Both the position numbers and the translations under genes were made by a program. Source: UBA1049 sp964525815 (GTDB lineage Bacteria; Bacillota; Clostridia; Oscillospirales; CAG-382). Taken from it: a stretch of 16,837 nucleotides of DNA. Shown one piece after another: positions 1 to 5,447 of the stretch. The notes under the pieces were generated by a model that was given only the letters and a program-made list of their open reading frames with translations, was not told where the DNA came from and searched no databases. The first letter of the stretch is position 1. Every line of letters starts with the position of its first letter. The stretch covers positions 1 through 16,837 of the forward strand of contig CAZGJQ010000040.1 in NCBI GenBank assembly GCA_964525815.1, given 5' to 3'.

Positions 1-2
1 CA

Positions 3-545
3 AAGATAGACCTTATTAACTCTTACAACTTAAAGTACTCGACTAATGTTCATCTCAGACCGGTTGAGGATGAGGATGACACATATGCCGTAGTGGAGGT
101 AGCTCAGGGAGCGGGTGGAAACCCCGAGTTTGAGCTTGAGGCAGGAGATGTTGTGCTTGCTTTCCACAGTGACGGAGAGGGTACTGCGGGAGACGACAGA
201 GTACAGCTTGCTAAGCAGCTTGTTGAGGACGATGTGATAGTATTCCTCGGATTTGATATGCAAGAAGGGGCTTTTACACACACCGATCCGCTTGTATATG
301 TTACAAGAGAGCTTGACGGAACCATTCCTGACGAGTCCTCTGAGCCGGATGAGACCAGCGACCCTGCTGACGAATCCAGCGAGGAAGAATCCAAGGACGA
401 ATCCTCCGAACCGGCTGATGAATCCAGCGAAGACGGTACGGGCGAGGAAGACGGATTCCCGACCTGGGCGATAATACTTATAATTGTCGGTGTTGTTGCA
501 ATAGGCGGAGCTGTATACTTCTTGGTTATCAAGAAAAAGAAGTAA
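3..545 (+). CDS. C-terminal part of a membrane-anchored surface protein (partial, 5' end outside window)
   Basis: The reading frame is open from the left edge and ends at TAA 543-545, so only the last ~180 residues are visible. A GTG at 93 lies inside the frame but is not needed as a start, because coding sequence continues upstream. Visible parts in order: a globular beta-type segment of about 100 residues; an acidic Asp/Glu/Ser/Pro linker of about 40 residues with repeated DESSEP and ADESSE blocks; one hydrophobic helix starting W-A-I-I-L-I-I; and a KKKK tail. This is the layout of an extracellular protein held by a C-terminal membrane helix. There is no LPxTG sortase motif before the helix. 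By eye, the globular segment resembles the module before the dockerin in the two large proteins at 10245 and 13437 (Tyr-Val-Val, Gly-x-Gly, V-L-x-x-H-x-D, G-x-D spacing). The protein's main function is upstream and not visible. Confidence 0.8.
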   Translation, partial: KIDLINSYNLKYSTNVHLRPVEDEDDTYAVVEVAQGAGGNPEFELEAGDVVLAFHSDGEGTAGDDRVQLAKQLVEDDVIVFLGFDMQEGAFTHTDPLVYVTRELDGTIPDESSEPDETSDPADESSEEESKDESSEPADESSEDGTGEEDGFPTWAIILIIVGVVAIGGAVYFLVIKKKK

Positions 546-572
546 TATAAGTTATCTTATGATATAATTATT

Positions 573-607
573 CCCGCCGAGTTATAGTTTACTCGGCGGG
601 CTTTCTT
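573..607 (+). terminator. Rho-independent terminator after the surface-protein gene
   Basis: A perfect 10-bp stem (573-582 with 591-600, CCCGCCGAGT/ACTCGGCGGG) has an 8-nt loop and is followed by CTTTCTT. It starts 27 nt after the stop codon. The T-tract is interrupted by C and also forms the left arm of a second hairpin (601-639). Confidence 0.8.
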
Positions 608-639
608 CGGACTGTAATATGGTTGCAGCTCGAAGAAAG
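601..639. repeat. Long inverted repeat overlapping a promoter -35 region
   Basis: CTTTCTTCG at 601-609 is the exact reverse complement of CGAAGAAAG at 631-639. Inside these arms, CTGTAA (612-617) and TTGCAG (623-628) extend the pairing with one G-T. The right part covers the proposed -35 element at 623-628, so it may be an operator for the downstream operon. It could also be a hairpin in read-through RNA from the upstream gene. Regulator unknown. Confidence 0.5.
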
Positions 640-651
640 GGTTGATATATT
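623..651 (+). promoter_or_regulatory. Putative sigma-A promoter for the lipoprotein-rimI-tsaD operon
   Basis: TTGCAG (623-628), a 17-nt spacer and TATATT (646-651) match a sigma-A promoter with four of six and five of six consensus bases. It lies just after the upstream terminator and 25 nt before the start at 677, with transcription expected to begin near 658. The -35 element is within the 601-639 inverted repeat. Confidence 0.55.
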
Positions 652-676
652 TTGTTAAGTAAAAAGGGCGGGAAAA

Positions 677-1339
677 ATGAAAAGAGCAATTATGTGCATT
701 ATGCTGTCGCTGTTAATTTTGCTTGGCGGCTGTGACGGAAAAATAAAGCTGGAGCAAAAAAACGAGGGATTCTACGATGAAAAAAACGACATAACATATG
801 TGGTCTGCTCCATGCTTGCCGTCCGACCGCTCAAGGTGGGGGAGGAATACGCCACGGACGGCGAAAACACCTATTATACAATTCCCTGGCAGGAGCCGAA
901 GGAGTTTATTTGTGATAATGTTGAGGGGATAAGCTATGTTTACAGAGCGGATACCCTTGAGGATATTACGATTAATAATTTCGAGCCGGTTGCGGCGTTC
1001 GTATATATAGAGGGAGAGGCATCTCTTGCCGTGGATACCTTTTATGCTGCGCAGGAGTACCTTCCGGAGGAGCTGCGTGGGGAGGACAGGCGGGACGACA
1101 GCGAGCTTGTTTACGGAATCAGGGACGCCCTGAAGGAGGGCGAGCGGGTTACGGTAACGGAAAGCGAAATCGATTCCGAAAACGATTTTTATTTACGATT
1201 ACTATCCGCAAAATATCCGGGTCTCTATTATACCGTGATATTCTATTCGGATACACACGGAAGGTCATATCTCAAGGACAGAGGAACCGGTGAATCGGTA
1301 GTGGCTCCTGTCGACCTTGTTGTCAGAATACTCGGCTAA
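677..1339 (+). CDS. Predicted lipoprotein of unknown function
   Basis: The 220-aa product begins M-K-R-A, followed by a hydrophobic stretch and the lipobox L-G-G-C with the lipidated Cys at residue 19. It should therefore be exported, cleaved before Cys19 and tethered to the outer face of the membrane. The mature part is acidic, rich in Asp/Glu and aromatic residues, and shows no catalytic motif I recognise. An AAAGGGCGGG stretch just before ATG 677 serves as the ribosome site. It is the first gene after the promoter at 623-651, and the next gene starts 2 nt after its stop, so the two are probably translationally coupled. In many Clostridia the gene in front of rimI-tsaD is tsaB; this protein is not TsaB (no actin-like ATPase motifs, and it has a lipobox). 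Function cannot be assigned. Confidence 0.8.
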   Translation: MKRAIMCIMLSLLILLGGCDGKIKLEQKNEGFYDEKNDITYVVCSMLAVRPLKVGEEYATDGENTYYTIPWQEPKEFICDNVEGISYVYRADTLEDITINNFEPVAAFVYIEGEASLAVDTFYAAQEYLPEELRGEDRRDDSELVYGIRDALKEGERVTVTESEIDSENDFYLRLLSAKYPGLYYTVIFYSDTHGRSYLKDRGTGESVVAPVDLVVRILG

Positions 1340-1341
1340 AA

Positions 1342-1779
1342 ATGAAGGCTGCTGTAATAAAGGAGCTTATTAAGTCATTGGCGGACTCCGCATATGAGGT
1401 AGAGAAGGTCTGCCTAAAGCAGGGCTGGTCTGCCCGGGAAATAGCCTTGATGACCGAGAAGGAGGACGCAGTTTATCTTACCGCCGTAAGAGACTCTTTT
1501 GTTATCGGAATTGCGGGAATGTATATTGTGGCGGGCGAAGGACAGATTATGAACATCGCTGTTTTACCGGAATACAGGCGAGCGGGTATAGGCGGAATGC
1601 TGCTCCGCGCTCTGATAGAGGAGGGAAAAAAGCGGGGAGCCGTTTCCTTTATGCTTGAGGTGGATTCGGAAAATACCTCCGCTAAAAGGCTTTACGAGAG
1701 CCTTGGCTTCCGGGAGACAGGAAGCAGAAAGGGTCTTCGGGACGGCGACAGCGCGTTAATTATGGTACTAAAAGCATAA
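1342..1779 (+). CDS. rimI: GNAT-family N-acetyltransferase, RimI-like
   Basis: The 145-aa protein has the GNAT fold signature: I-A-V-L-P-E-Y-R at about 72-79, the acetyl-CoA loop R-R-A-G-I-G-G at 79-85, the strand L-E-V-D-S-E-N at 105-111 and the final A-K-R-L-Y-E-S-L-G-F at 114-123. RimI enzymes acetylate protein N-termini, classically ribosomal protein S18, using acetyl-CoA in the cytoplasm. Length and the location directly before tsaD agree with RimI, since rimI is a common tsaD neighbour in Firmicutes. The usual Trp-Ser near the N-terminus is present (G-W-S, 28-30). The C-terminal Tyr-Tyr region often seen in RimI is replaced by G-L-R-D-G-D, so the substrate could differ. ATG 1342 has no clear ribosome site and follows the previous stop by 2 nt, consistent with coupled translation. 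Confidence 0.78.
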   Translation: MKAAVIKELIKSLADSAYEVEKVCLKQGWSAREIALMTEKEDAVYLTAVRDSFVIGIAGMYIVAGEGQIMNIAVLPEYRRAGIGGMLLRALIEEGKKRGAVSFMLEVDSENTSAKRLYESLGFRETGSRKGLRDGDSALIMVLKA

Positions 1780-1804
1780 TATAAGAAAAAGGAGCAAAAA
1801 AATC

Positions 1805-2821
1805 TTGTTGATTCTTGGTATAGAGACCTCTTGTGACGAAACCGCCGCAGCAGTGGTGAAGGACGGCAGGGAGGTTGTTTCTAATATAATAGCATCCCAG
1901 ACAGATATACATTCGGTATACGGCGGGGTAGTGCCCGAAATAGCTTCCAGAGCGCATACCGAGGCTATTTGCGGTGTTGTAAGCAAGGCGCTTGACGCCG
2001 CTGCGGTTACGCTTGAGGATATAGACTGCATAGCGATTACCTATTGCCCGGGGCTTATAGGGGCGTTGCTTACCGGACTTTCCTATGCCAAGGGGCTATC
2101 CTTTGCATCCGGAAAGCCTTTGATTCCGGTTCATCACATAAGGGGGCATGTCGCCGCAAATTATCTTGTTCACGCGGAGCTTAAGCCTCCCTTTGTCGCT
2201 CTGGTGGTTTCGGGCGGGCATACATCATTGCTTAAGGTGAACAATTATACCGATTATGATTCAATCGGTCAGACCAGAGACGATGCGGCGGGGGAGGCGT
2301 TTGACAAGGCGGCAAGAATGCTTGGGCTACCATACCCGGGCGGAGCGATAATGGACAAGCTTGCCTCACAGGGGGACAAAAATGCGATTAAGTTCACGGT
2401 TAGCAGCGTTGACGGCGCAGAGATGGACTTTTCCTTTTCGGGGCTTAAGACGGCATTGATTAACCTTGTTCACAATCATAAGGCAAGGACGGGGAACGCT
2501 GAGCTTGACGAGTGTTTTATGGCGGATATTGCCGCCTCCTATACCGAGGCTCTTGTGCGTACCATAACCTCAAGGCTGCGTATTTTACTGGAGAGGGATT
2601 CATCCCTGCCCATAGTTTTAGCGGGAGGTGTCGCCGCAAATTCGCATCTCAGAAGGGCGGTCGGCGAGCTTGCCGACAGCTTTGGGGTGAACCATTATTT
2701 ACCCCCTCTGTCCCTGTGCGGAGACAATGCGGCAATGATAGCGGCTCAAGGATATTTTGAATATATTTCGGGAGCTGCCGCTCCTCTTGCGCTTAACGCA
2801 TTTGCGACAAAAAGCGTGTAA
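1805..2821 (+). CDS. tsaD: tRNA N6-adenosine threonylcarbamoyltransferase TsaD
   Basis: TsaD transfers the threonylcarbamoyl group from threonylcarbamoyl-AMP to A37 of ANN-decoding tRNAs, working with TsaB and TsaE in the cytoplasm. The 338-aa product is full length for the family. Seen in sequence: N-terminal G-I-E-T-S-C-D-E-T (5-13), the metal-binding H-x-x-x-H (His111 and His115 in H-H-I-R-G-H), S-G-G-H-T (136-140), the D-D-A-A-G-E-A-F-D-K segment (159-168), V-L-A-G-G-V-A-A-N (271-279) and the C-terminal C-G-D-N-A-A with Asp307 as a metal ligand. The start is TTG 1805, with AAGGAG at 1789-1794 ten nt upstream and the product then beginning M-L-I-L-G-I-E-T as usual. TsaB is not encoded in the window. 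The DNA here is GC-rich (39 of 60 bases in 2281-2340). Confidence 0.96.
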   Translation: MLILGIETSCDETAAAVVKDGREVVSNIIASQTDIHSVYGGVVPEIASRAHTEAICGVVSKALDAAAVTLEDIDCIAITYCPGLIGALLTGLSYAKGLSFASGKPLIPVHHIRGHVAANYLVHAELKPPFVALVVSGGHTSLLKVNNYTDYDSIGQTRDDAAGEAFDKAARMLGLPYPGGAIMDKLASQGDKNAIKFTVSSVDGAEMDFSFSGLKTALINLVHNHKARTGNAELDECFMADIAASYTEALVRTITSRLRILLERDSSLPIVLAGGVAANSHLRRAVGELADSFGVNHYLPPLSLCGDNAAMIAAQGYFEYISGAAAPLALNAFATKSV

Positions 2822-2872
2822 AGTTGATTTTTTTCACCAATAAGCAAAAATACATAATGCGCATCCCCGAAA

Positions 2873-2968
2873 AGTGGATAAGTCGGTGGAAAACCCAGTG
2901 TTTGTCCACTAAAAAACCATAAAAAGGCGTAAACACGATGAAACAACGGTGGATAACCATGTGGAAAG
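2873..2968. promoter_or_regulatory. Cluster of DnaA-box-like sites in a duplicated composite motif
   Basis: The gap 2822-3106 contains no convincing gene. It holds two copies of GTGGATAA-N4-GTGGAAA, at 2874-2892 and 2949-2967, exactly 75 bp apart. Read on the minus strand these are TTATCCAC and TTTCCAC, i.e. DnaA-box-type sequences (consensus TTATCCACA). The 9-mers at 2873-2881 and 2948-2956 match 8 of 9; those at 2885-2893, 2902-2910 (opposite orientation) and 2960-2968 match 7 of 9. This could bind DnaA, either as part of an origin or as a titration/regulatory site. No dnaA, dnaN, rnpA or parAB is in the window, so origin status is unsupported. Binding is inference. Confidence 0.5.
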
Positions 2969-3049
2969 TGTGGACTCCATAATCAATAATGCACTCCTGA
3001 AGGCTGTGTTATGTAAACCGTTTGCGGTGCGAAATCACCATAAAATGTC

Positions 3050-3075
3050 AAAAAAATCCGGCATATTATGCCGGA
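3050..3075 (-). terminator. Terminator of the DUF6062 gene
   Basis: A perfect 8-bp stem TCCGGCAT/ATGCCGGA (3057-3064 with 3068-3075) has a 3-nt loop. Read on the minus strand, it is followed by a run of seven T (3056-3050), the normal shape of an intrinsic terminator. It lies 36 nt beyond the stop of the minus-strand gene. It also faces tsaD, but there the downstream T-tract is missing. Confidence 0.75.
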
Positions 3076-3111
3076 TAAAATCCAAAAATAATTTATTTTG
3101 ATGCTATACGG

Positions 3112-3807
3112 TCAGTCAAGGTCAGCAGGTCCGCTCAGGAACCGTATGGAGCGCTCGACAGCACTCTTTGCGTTCCCCCAGGGTTGGTCGTCGTAGCGGT
3201 AGTCGAACTTCTTGCAGAACCAGGAAACATCCTCCTTAAGAGCCGAAATATAATTGGATACTATTTTATCCGCATCGTTAACAAGCCGCTCGTATTTCTT
3301 TTTGTTCATGGAGCCGTAAGCGGTTTCCAATAAGCGCTTGTAATGGGGCAGACAAAGCATTTTTTGGTGTCGGAGCTTCTCCGCAAACTCCGTTTCGGTC
3401 TCATAGAGATATATTGCAGTTGAGAACATTTTACTCAGCTTCTCGTTAATGGTATCGCATACATAGCAGCTTTTTTCCAGCTTTTCGATTCGAGCGACCG
3501 GCTTTGCCCCGATGTTTTTAGCAAACAGACCACCTGTGCCAACCTCCTTTTTAAGCTCGGCGAGATGACTCTCCAGCATGAGAGCAAGACCGAGACGGTT
3601 CTTCAGATGATACATTTTAGTAAAATGCAGCTTGCAGAAGCCCTTTTCGTTTGTAACCTTGCGAATATCGGGCTCCATCATGGAAGCACCTAAAATAAGG
3701 TCAAGCTCGGTGTCCTCAAGCCTCTTGAACAGCAGACAGAAGGGGCATCCTCCCTCGCTTTGCTCAAACGCTTCGTTGACCGGTATGGTATATATTCTCT
3801 CCTGCAT
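3112..3807 (-). CDS. DUF6062 family cysteine-rich protein
   Basis: The 231-aa cytoplasmic-looking protein (no signal peptide or membrane helix) fits my memory of the DUF6062 family of Clostridia, whose function is unknown. Its striking feature is two matching metal-site-like halves. The first has C-P-F-C (Cys21/Cys24) and, 33 residues later, C-K-L-H (Cys58/His61). The second has C-Y-V-C (Cys114/Cys117) and, 34 residues later, C-L-P-H (Cys152/His155). Each half could bind zinc through three Cys and one His. I start it at ATG 3807 because AGAGG (3819-3815) lies 7 nt upstream. The TTG at 3813, which would add two residues, would sit almost on the ribosome site. It has its own promoter (3846-3874) and terminator (3050-3075), so it is probably transcribed alone, divergently from the DNA glycosylase. 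Confidence 0.82.
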   Translation of the reverse strand: MQERIYTIPVNEAFEQSEGGCPFCLLFKRLEDTELDLILGASMMEPDIRKVTNEKGFCKLHFTKMYHLKNRLGLALMLESHLAELKKEVGTGGLFAKNIGAKPVARIEKLEKSCYVCDTINEKLSKMFSTAIYLYETETEFAEKLRHQKMLCLPHYKRLLETAYGSMNKKKYERLVNDADKIVSNYISALKEDVSWFCKKFDYRYDDQPWGNAKSAVERSIRFLSGPADLD

Positions 3808-3845
3808 AATCAAACCTCTTTTTTATATGCTTATTCTACTATAAA

Positions 3846-3874
3846 ATTATACAGCAAAACAGCGTTAATTTCAA
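3846..3874 (-). promoter_or_regulatory. Sigma-A promoter for the DUF6062 gene
   Basis: On the minus strand TTGAAA (3874-3869), a 17-nt spacer and a perfect TATAAT (3851-3846) form a near-consensus promoter. Transcription is expected near 3839, leaving a leader of about 32 nt before ATG 3807. Confidence 0.75.
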
Positions 3875-3890
3875 GCAAGAAAGATAAATT

Positions 3891-4736
3891 ATGGAAATAA
3901 TTAAAAAAAACAACAATATAATACTGACCAATTGCAATAACTTCAGCCTTGAGCAGACCTTTGAATGCGGTCAGTGCTTTCGCTTTGAGCAAACCTCCGA
4001 GGGACTGTACAGCGGGGTTGCGCTGGGAAGGAAGCTCATAATAGGGCAGGAAAAGGATATCGTTACCCTTTATGATGTGTCGGAGTCGGAGTTTGAGCAA
4101 AGGTGGAGGAGCTATTTCGATCTCGACAGGGATTATGCCTGCATTTTGGACCGGCTATCATTTGACGGCAGGATGAGGGAAGCTGTTAGGAGAGCCTGCG
4201 GACTGCGAATTCTGAGACAGGAGGGCTGGGAAACACTCTGCTCGTTTATAATATCGCAGAACAACAACATTCCGAGGATAAAAAAAATAATCTCCTCCCT
4301 TTGCAGACTTCTTGGCGAGCAAATTTCGGAGGATGCGTATTCGTTCCCGACAGCCGAAAAGGTGGCGGCAGCCGGAATAGACGGACTTGCGCCCATAAGA
4401 AGCGGATTCAGGGCTAAATACATAATAGACGCCGCCCGGAAGGTATCTGAGGGTCAGATCAACCTGAGTGAAATCGGCAGCCTTGAATATTTACGAGCAA
4501 GAGAAAAGCTGATGTGCATAAAGGGAGTGGGGGAAAAGGTTGCCGACTGCGTGCTTCTTTTTGCGTTTGGGTTCTATGAGGCGTTTCCAAAGGATGTGTG
4601 GGTAAAACGGATTATTGATAAATATTACGGAGAGGACTTTGAAGCCGATTATTTCGGAGAAAACGCAGGTATAGCCCAGCAATATCTTTTTTATTATGAG
4701 CGCAGCCTCTTAAAGGAATCGGTTTGCGAAGAATGA
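3891..4736 (+). CDS. ogg: 8-oxoguanine-type DNA glycosylase/AP lyase (OGG family, HhH-GPD)
   Basis: The 281-aa enzyme belongs to the HhH-GPD base-excision repair glycosylases and aligns by motif with the OGG1/OggA type, which removes 8-oxoguanine from DNA. Seen: an N-terminal domain with F-E-C-G-Q-C-F-R-F (24-32), corresponding to the S-G-Q-x-F-R-W segment of OGG; I-I-S-Q-N-N-N (120-126); the hairpin C-I-K-G-V-G-E-K-V-A-D-C (209-220) carrying the presumed catalytic Lys216; and Asp235 in F-P-K-D-V-W-V. Lys216 and Asp235 are 19 residues apart, as are Lys249 and Asp268 of human OGG1. The C-terminus has no four-Cys iron-sulfur cluster, which argues against endonuclease III or MutY. ATG 3891 has only a weak purine-rich ribosome site (AAGAAAG). 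The gene diverges from the DUF6062 gene, and its last 27 nt overlap a minus-strand small ORF. Confidence 0.87.
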   Translation: MEIIKKNNNIILTNCNNFSLEQTFECGQCFRFEQTSEGLYSGVALGRKLIIGQEKDIVTLYDVSESEFEQRWRSYFDLDRDYACILDRLSFDGRMREAVRRACGLRILRQEGWETLCSFIISQNNNIPRIKKIISSLCRLLGEQISEDAYSFPTAEKVAAAGIDGLAPIRSGFRAKYIIDAARKVSEGQINLSEIGSLEYLRAREKLMCIKGVGEKVADCVLLFAFGFYEAFPKDVWVKRIIDKYYGEDFEADYFGENAGIAQQYLFYYERSLLKESVCEE

Positions 4737-4808
4737 ATAAATAAATAGAACAGCCGACATAATCAGAGCGGGTGTTACCAGACAAATCAGCTTTTTTAAT
4801 CGGGTCAT
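4710..4808 (-). CDS. Small single-pass membrane peptide (32 aa)
   Basis: ATG 4808 is preceded by CGGAGGAACCACA, a very strong ribosome site with an 8-nt gap, and the frame runs 32 codons to TAA 4710-4712. The peptide begins M-T-R-L-K-K, continues with a hydrophobic stretch of about 20 residues (L-I-C-L-V ... F-I-Y-S-F-F) and ends A-N-R-F-L. This gives one membrane helix with a positively charged N-terminus. It overlaps the 3' end of the DNA glycosylase gene on the opposite strand. I do not recognise a family. The main support is the ribosome site combined with a coherent membrane peptide. I found no convincing promoter. Confidence 0.55.
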   Translation of the reverse strand: MTRLKKLICLVTPALIMSAVLFIYSFFANRFL

Positions 4809-4970
4809 TGTGGTTCCTCCGTTTTTTGATTTTTAGGAGCTTCAATACTATTATTTCCATCAAAAACCCGCAATAACCGTTACCGCACGAAACATAATTG
4901 TAAGTAATTTCTTAACGCAAAAACGCTCTGAAAATAACATTTATCCGTATCAGTCGATTGTATTACAGAG

Positions 4971-5008
4971 AAAAACCGCCAATACGCACGGTATTGAGCG
5001 GTTTTTTT
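4971..5008. terminator. Bidirectional intrinsic terminator
   Basis: AAAAACCGC (4971-4979) and CAATAC (4980-4985) pair with GTATTG (4991-4996) and GCGGTTTTT (4998-5006), with one bulged A at 4997 and a 5-nt loop. On the plus strand it is followed by a seven-T run (5002-5008) and would end the DNA glycosylase transcript 235 nt after the stop. On the minus strand it ends in TTTTT and would end RNA coming from the 5343-5251 peptide gene. Confidence 0.8.
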
Positions 5009-5024
5009 GTAGCTTTTCCCAAGT

Positions 5025-5178
5025 AAGAGACATTTCCGTAGAGCTGGGAGGTCTCTTGAGGAGACGCATTAGCGTTGCCAATCAGCCTGCCTGATATCAG
5101 CCGCAGGCGTTTTATTGGGAAAATCCAATAAGTCTCAATGCTTTTTAAAGATAAGCCGGCATTTAAAGTAGCCGCAGG
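5025..5178. other. Region of competing inverted repeats, possible structured RNA
   Basis: No ORF of note lies here, but short helices are dense and mutually exclusive. AAGAGAC 5025-5031 or GAGAC 5061-5065 can pair with GTCTC 5051-5055, and GAGAC 5061-5065 can also pair with GTCTC 5132-5136. ATTGG 5114-5118 can pair with CCAAT 5078-5082 or 5125-5129. CCTGC 5086-5090 can pair with GCAGG 5103-5107 or 5174-5178. The GCCTGC/GCAGGC hairpin encloses the palindrome CTGATATCAG. On the minus strand the region lies between the 30-aa peptide gene and a terminator, so it could be that gene's 3' untranslated region or an independent RNA. I did not recognise a known riboswitch, 6S, SRP or RNase P signature. 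Five-base helices also arise by chance. Confidence 0.3.
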
Positions 5179-5250
5179 AACAAGCTTTTGTACAATTTTT
5201 TACGATTGTCAAAGCAAGCTTCCCGTCACTTAACTATGTTATTTACCGTC

Positions 5251-5343
5251 TTAGCAGCAGCAGCAAACAATTACAATAGCAATGAGAATGATAATCCAGC
5301 ACCAACTACTGCCGCCGCCGAACGTTGAATCAAAGCAACCCAT
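5251..5343 (-). CDS. Small membrane peptide with Gly/Trp-rich head and Cys4 tail (30 aa)
   Basis: ATG 5343 follows GGGAGG with a 7-nt gap, an excellent ribosome site, and the frame ends at TAA 5251-5253. The 30-aa peptide starts M-G-C-F-D, has a G-G-G-S-S-W-C-W segment, then a pure Ile/Leu/Val/Ala helix of about 10 residues, and finishes with four consecutive cysteines (V-C-C-C-C). The overall plan (glycine/aromatic head plus one hydrophobic helix) resembles the short YjcZ-like peptides of spore-forming Firmicutes, but the Cys tail is unusual and I do not claim membership. It sits just downstream of the M24 peptidase operon on the same strand with no obvious terminator between, so read-through expression is possible. 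The tail could be acylated or bind metal; this is inference. Confidence 0.65.
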   Translation of the reverse strand: MGCFDSTFGGGSSWCWIIILIAIVIVCCCC

Positions 5344-5447
5344 TACATATCCTCCCTTCAATAGTAATGATATGAGGAAAATACGCAATGGGTGCAAAGT
5401 AATATTATGTCGCAAAAGATTTTTTGTGTGTTTTTATTGTCGGTGGC

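Noticed and set aside
93..545. GTG 93 as a true start of a 150-aa protein
   Set aside because: The same frame is open and protein-like to the window edge, with module-like residues before the GTG and no ribosome site at that position.
2746..2946. 66-aa minus-strand ORF over the DnaA-box-like cluster
   Set aside because: It overlaps the end of tsaD, has no ribosome site and gives no recognisable protein; the repeats are better explained as binding sites.
3808..3813. TTG 3813 as the start of the DUF6062 gene
   Set aside because: It lies 1 nt from the AGAGG ribosome site; ATG 3807 has a proper 7-nt gap.
5187..5212. Minus-strand TTGACA at 5212-5207 with TACAAA as a promoter for the structured region
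   Set aside because: The spacer would be only 14 nt; no good -10 lies at 16-18 nt, so no promoter is claimed.
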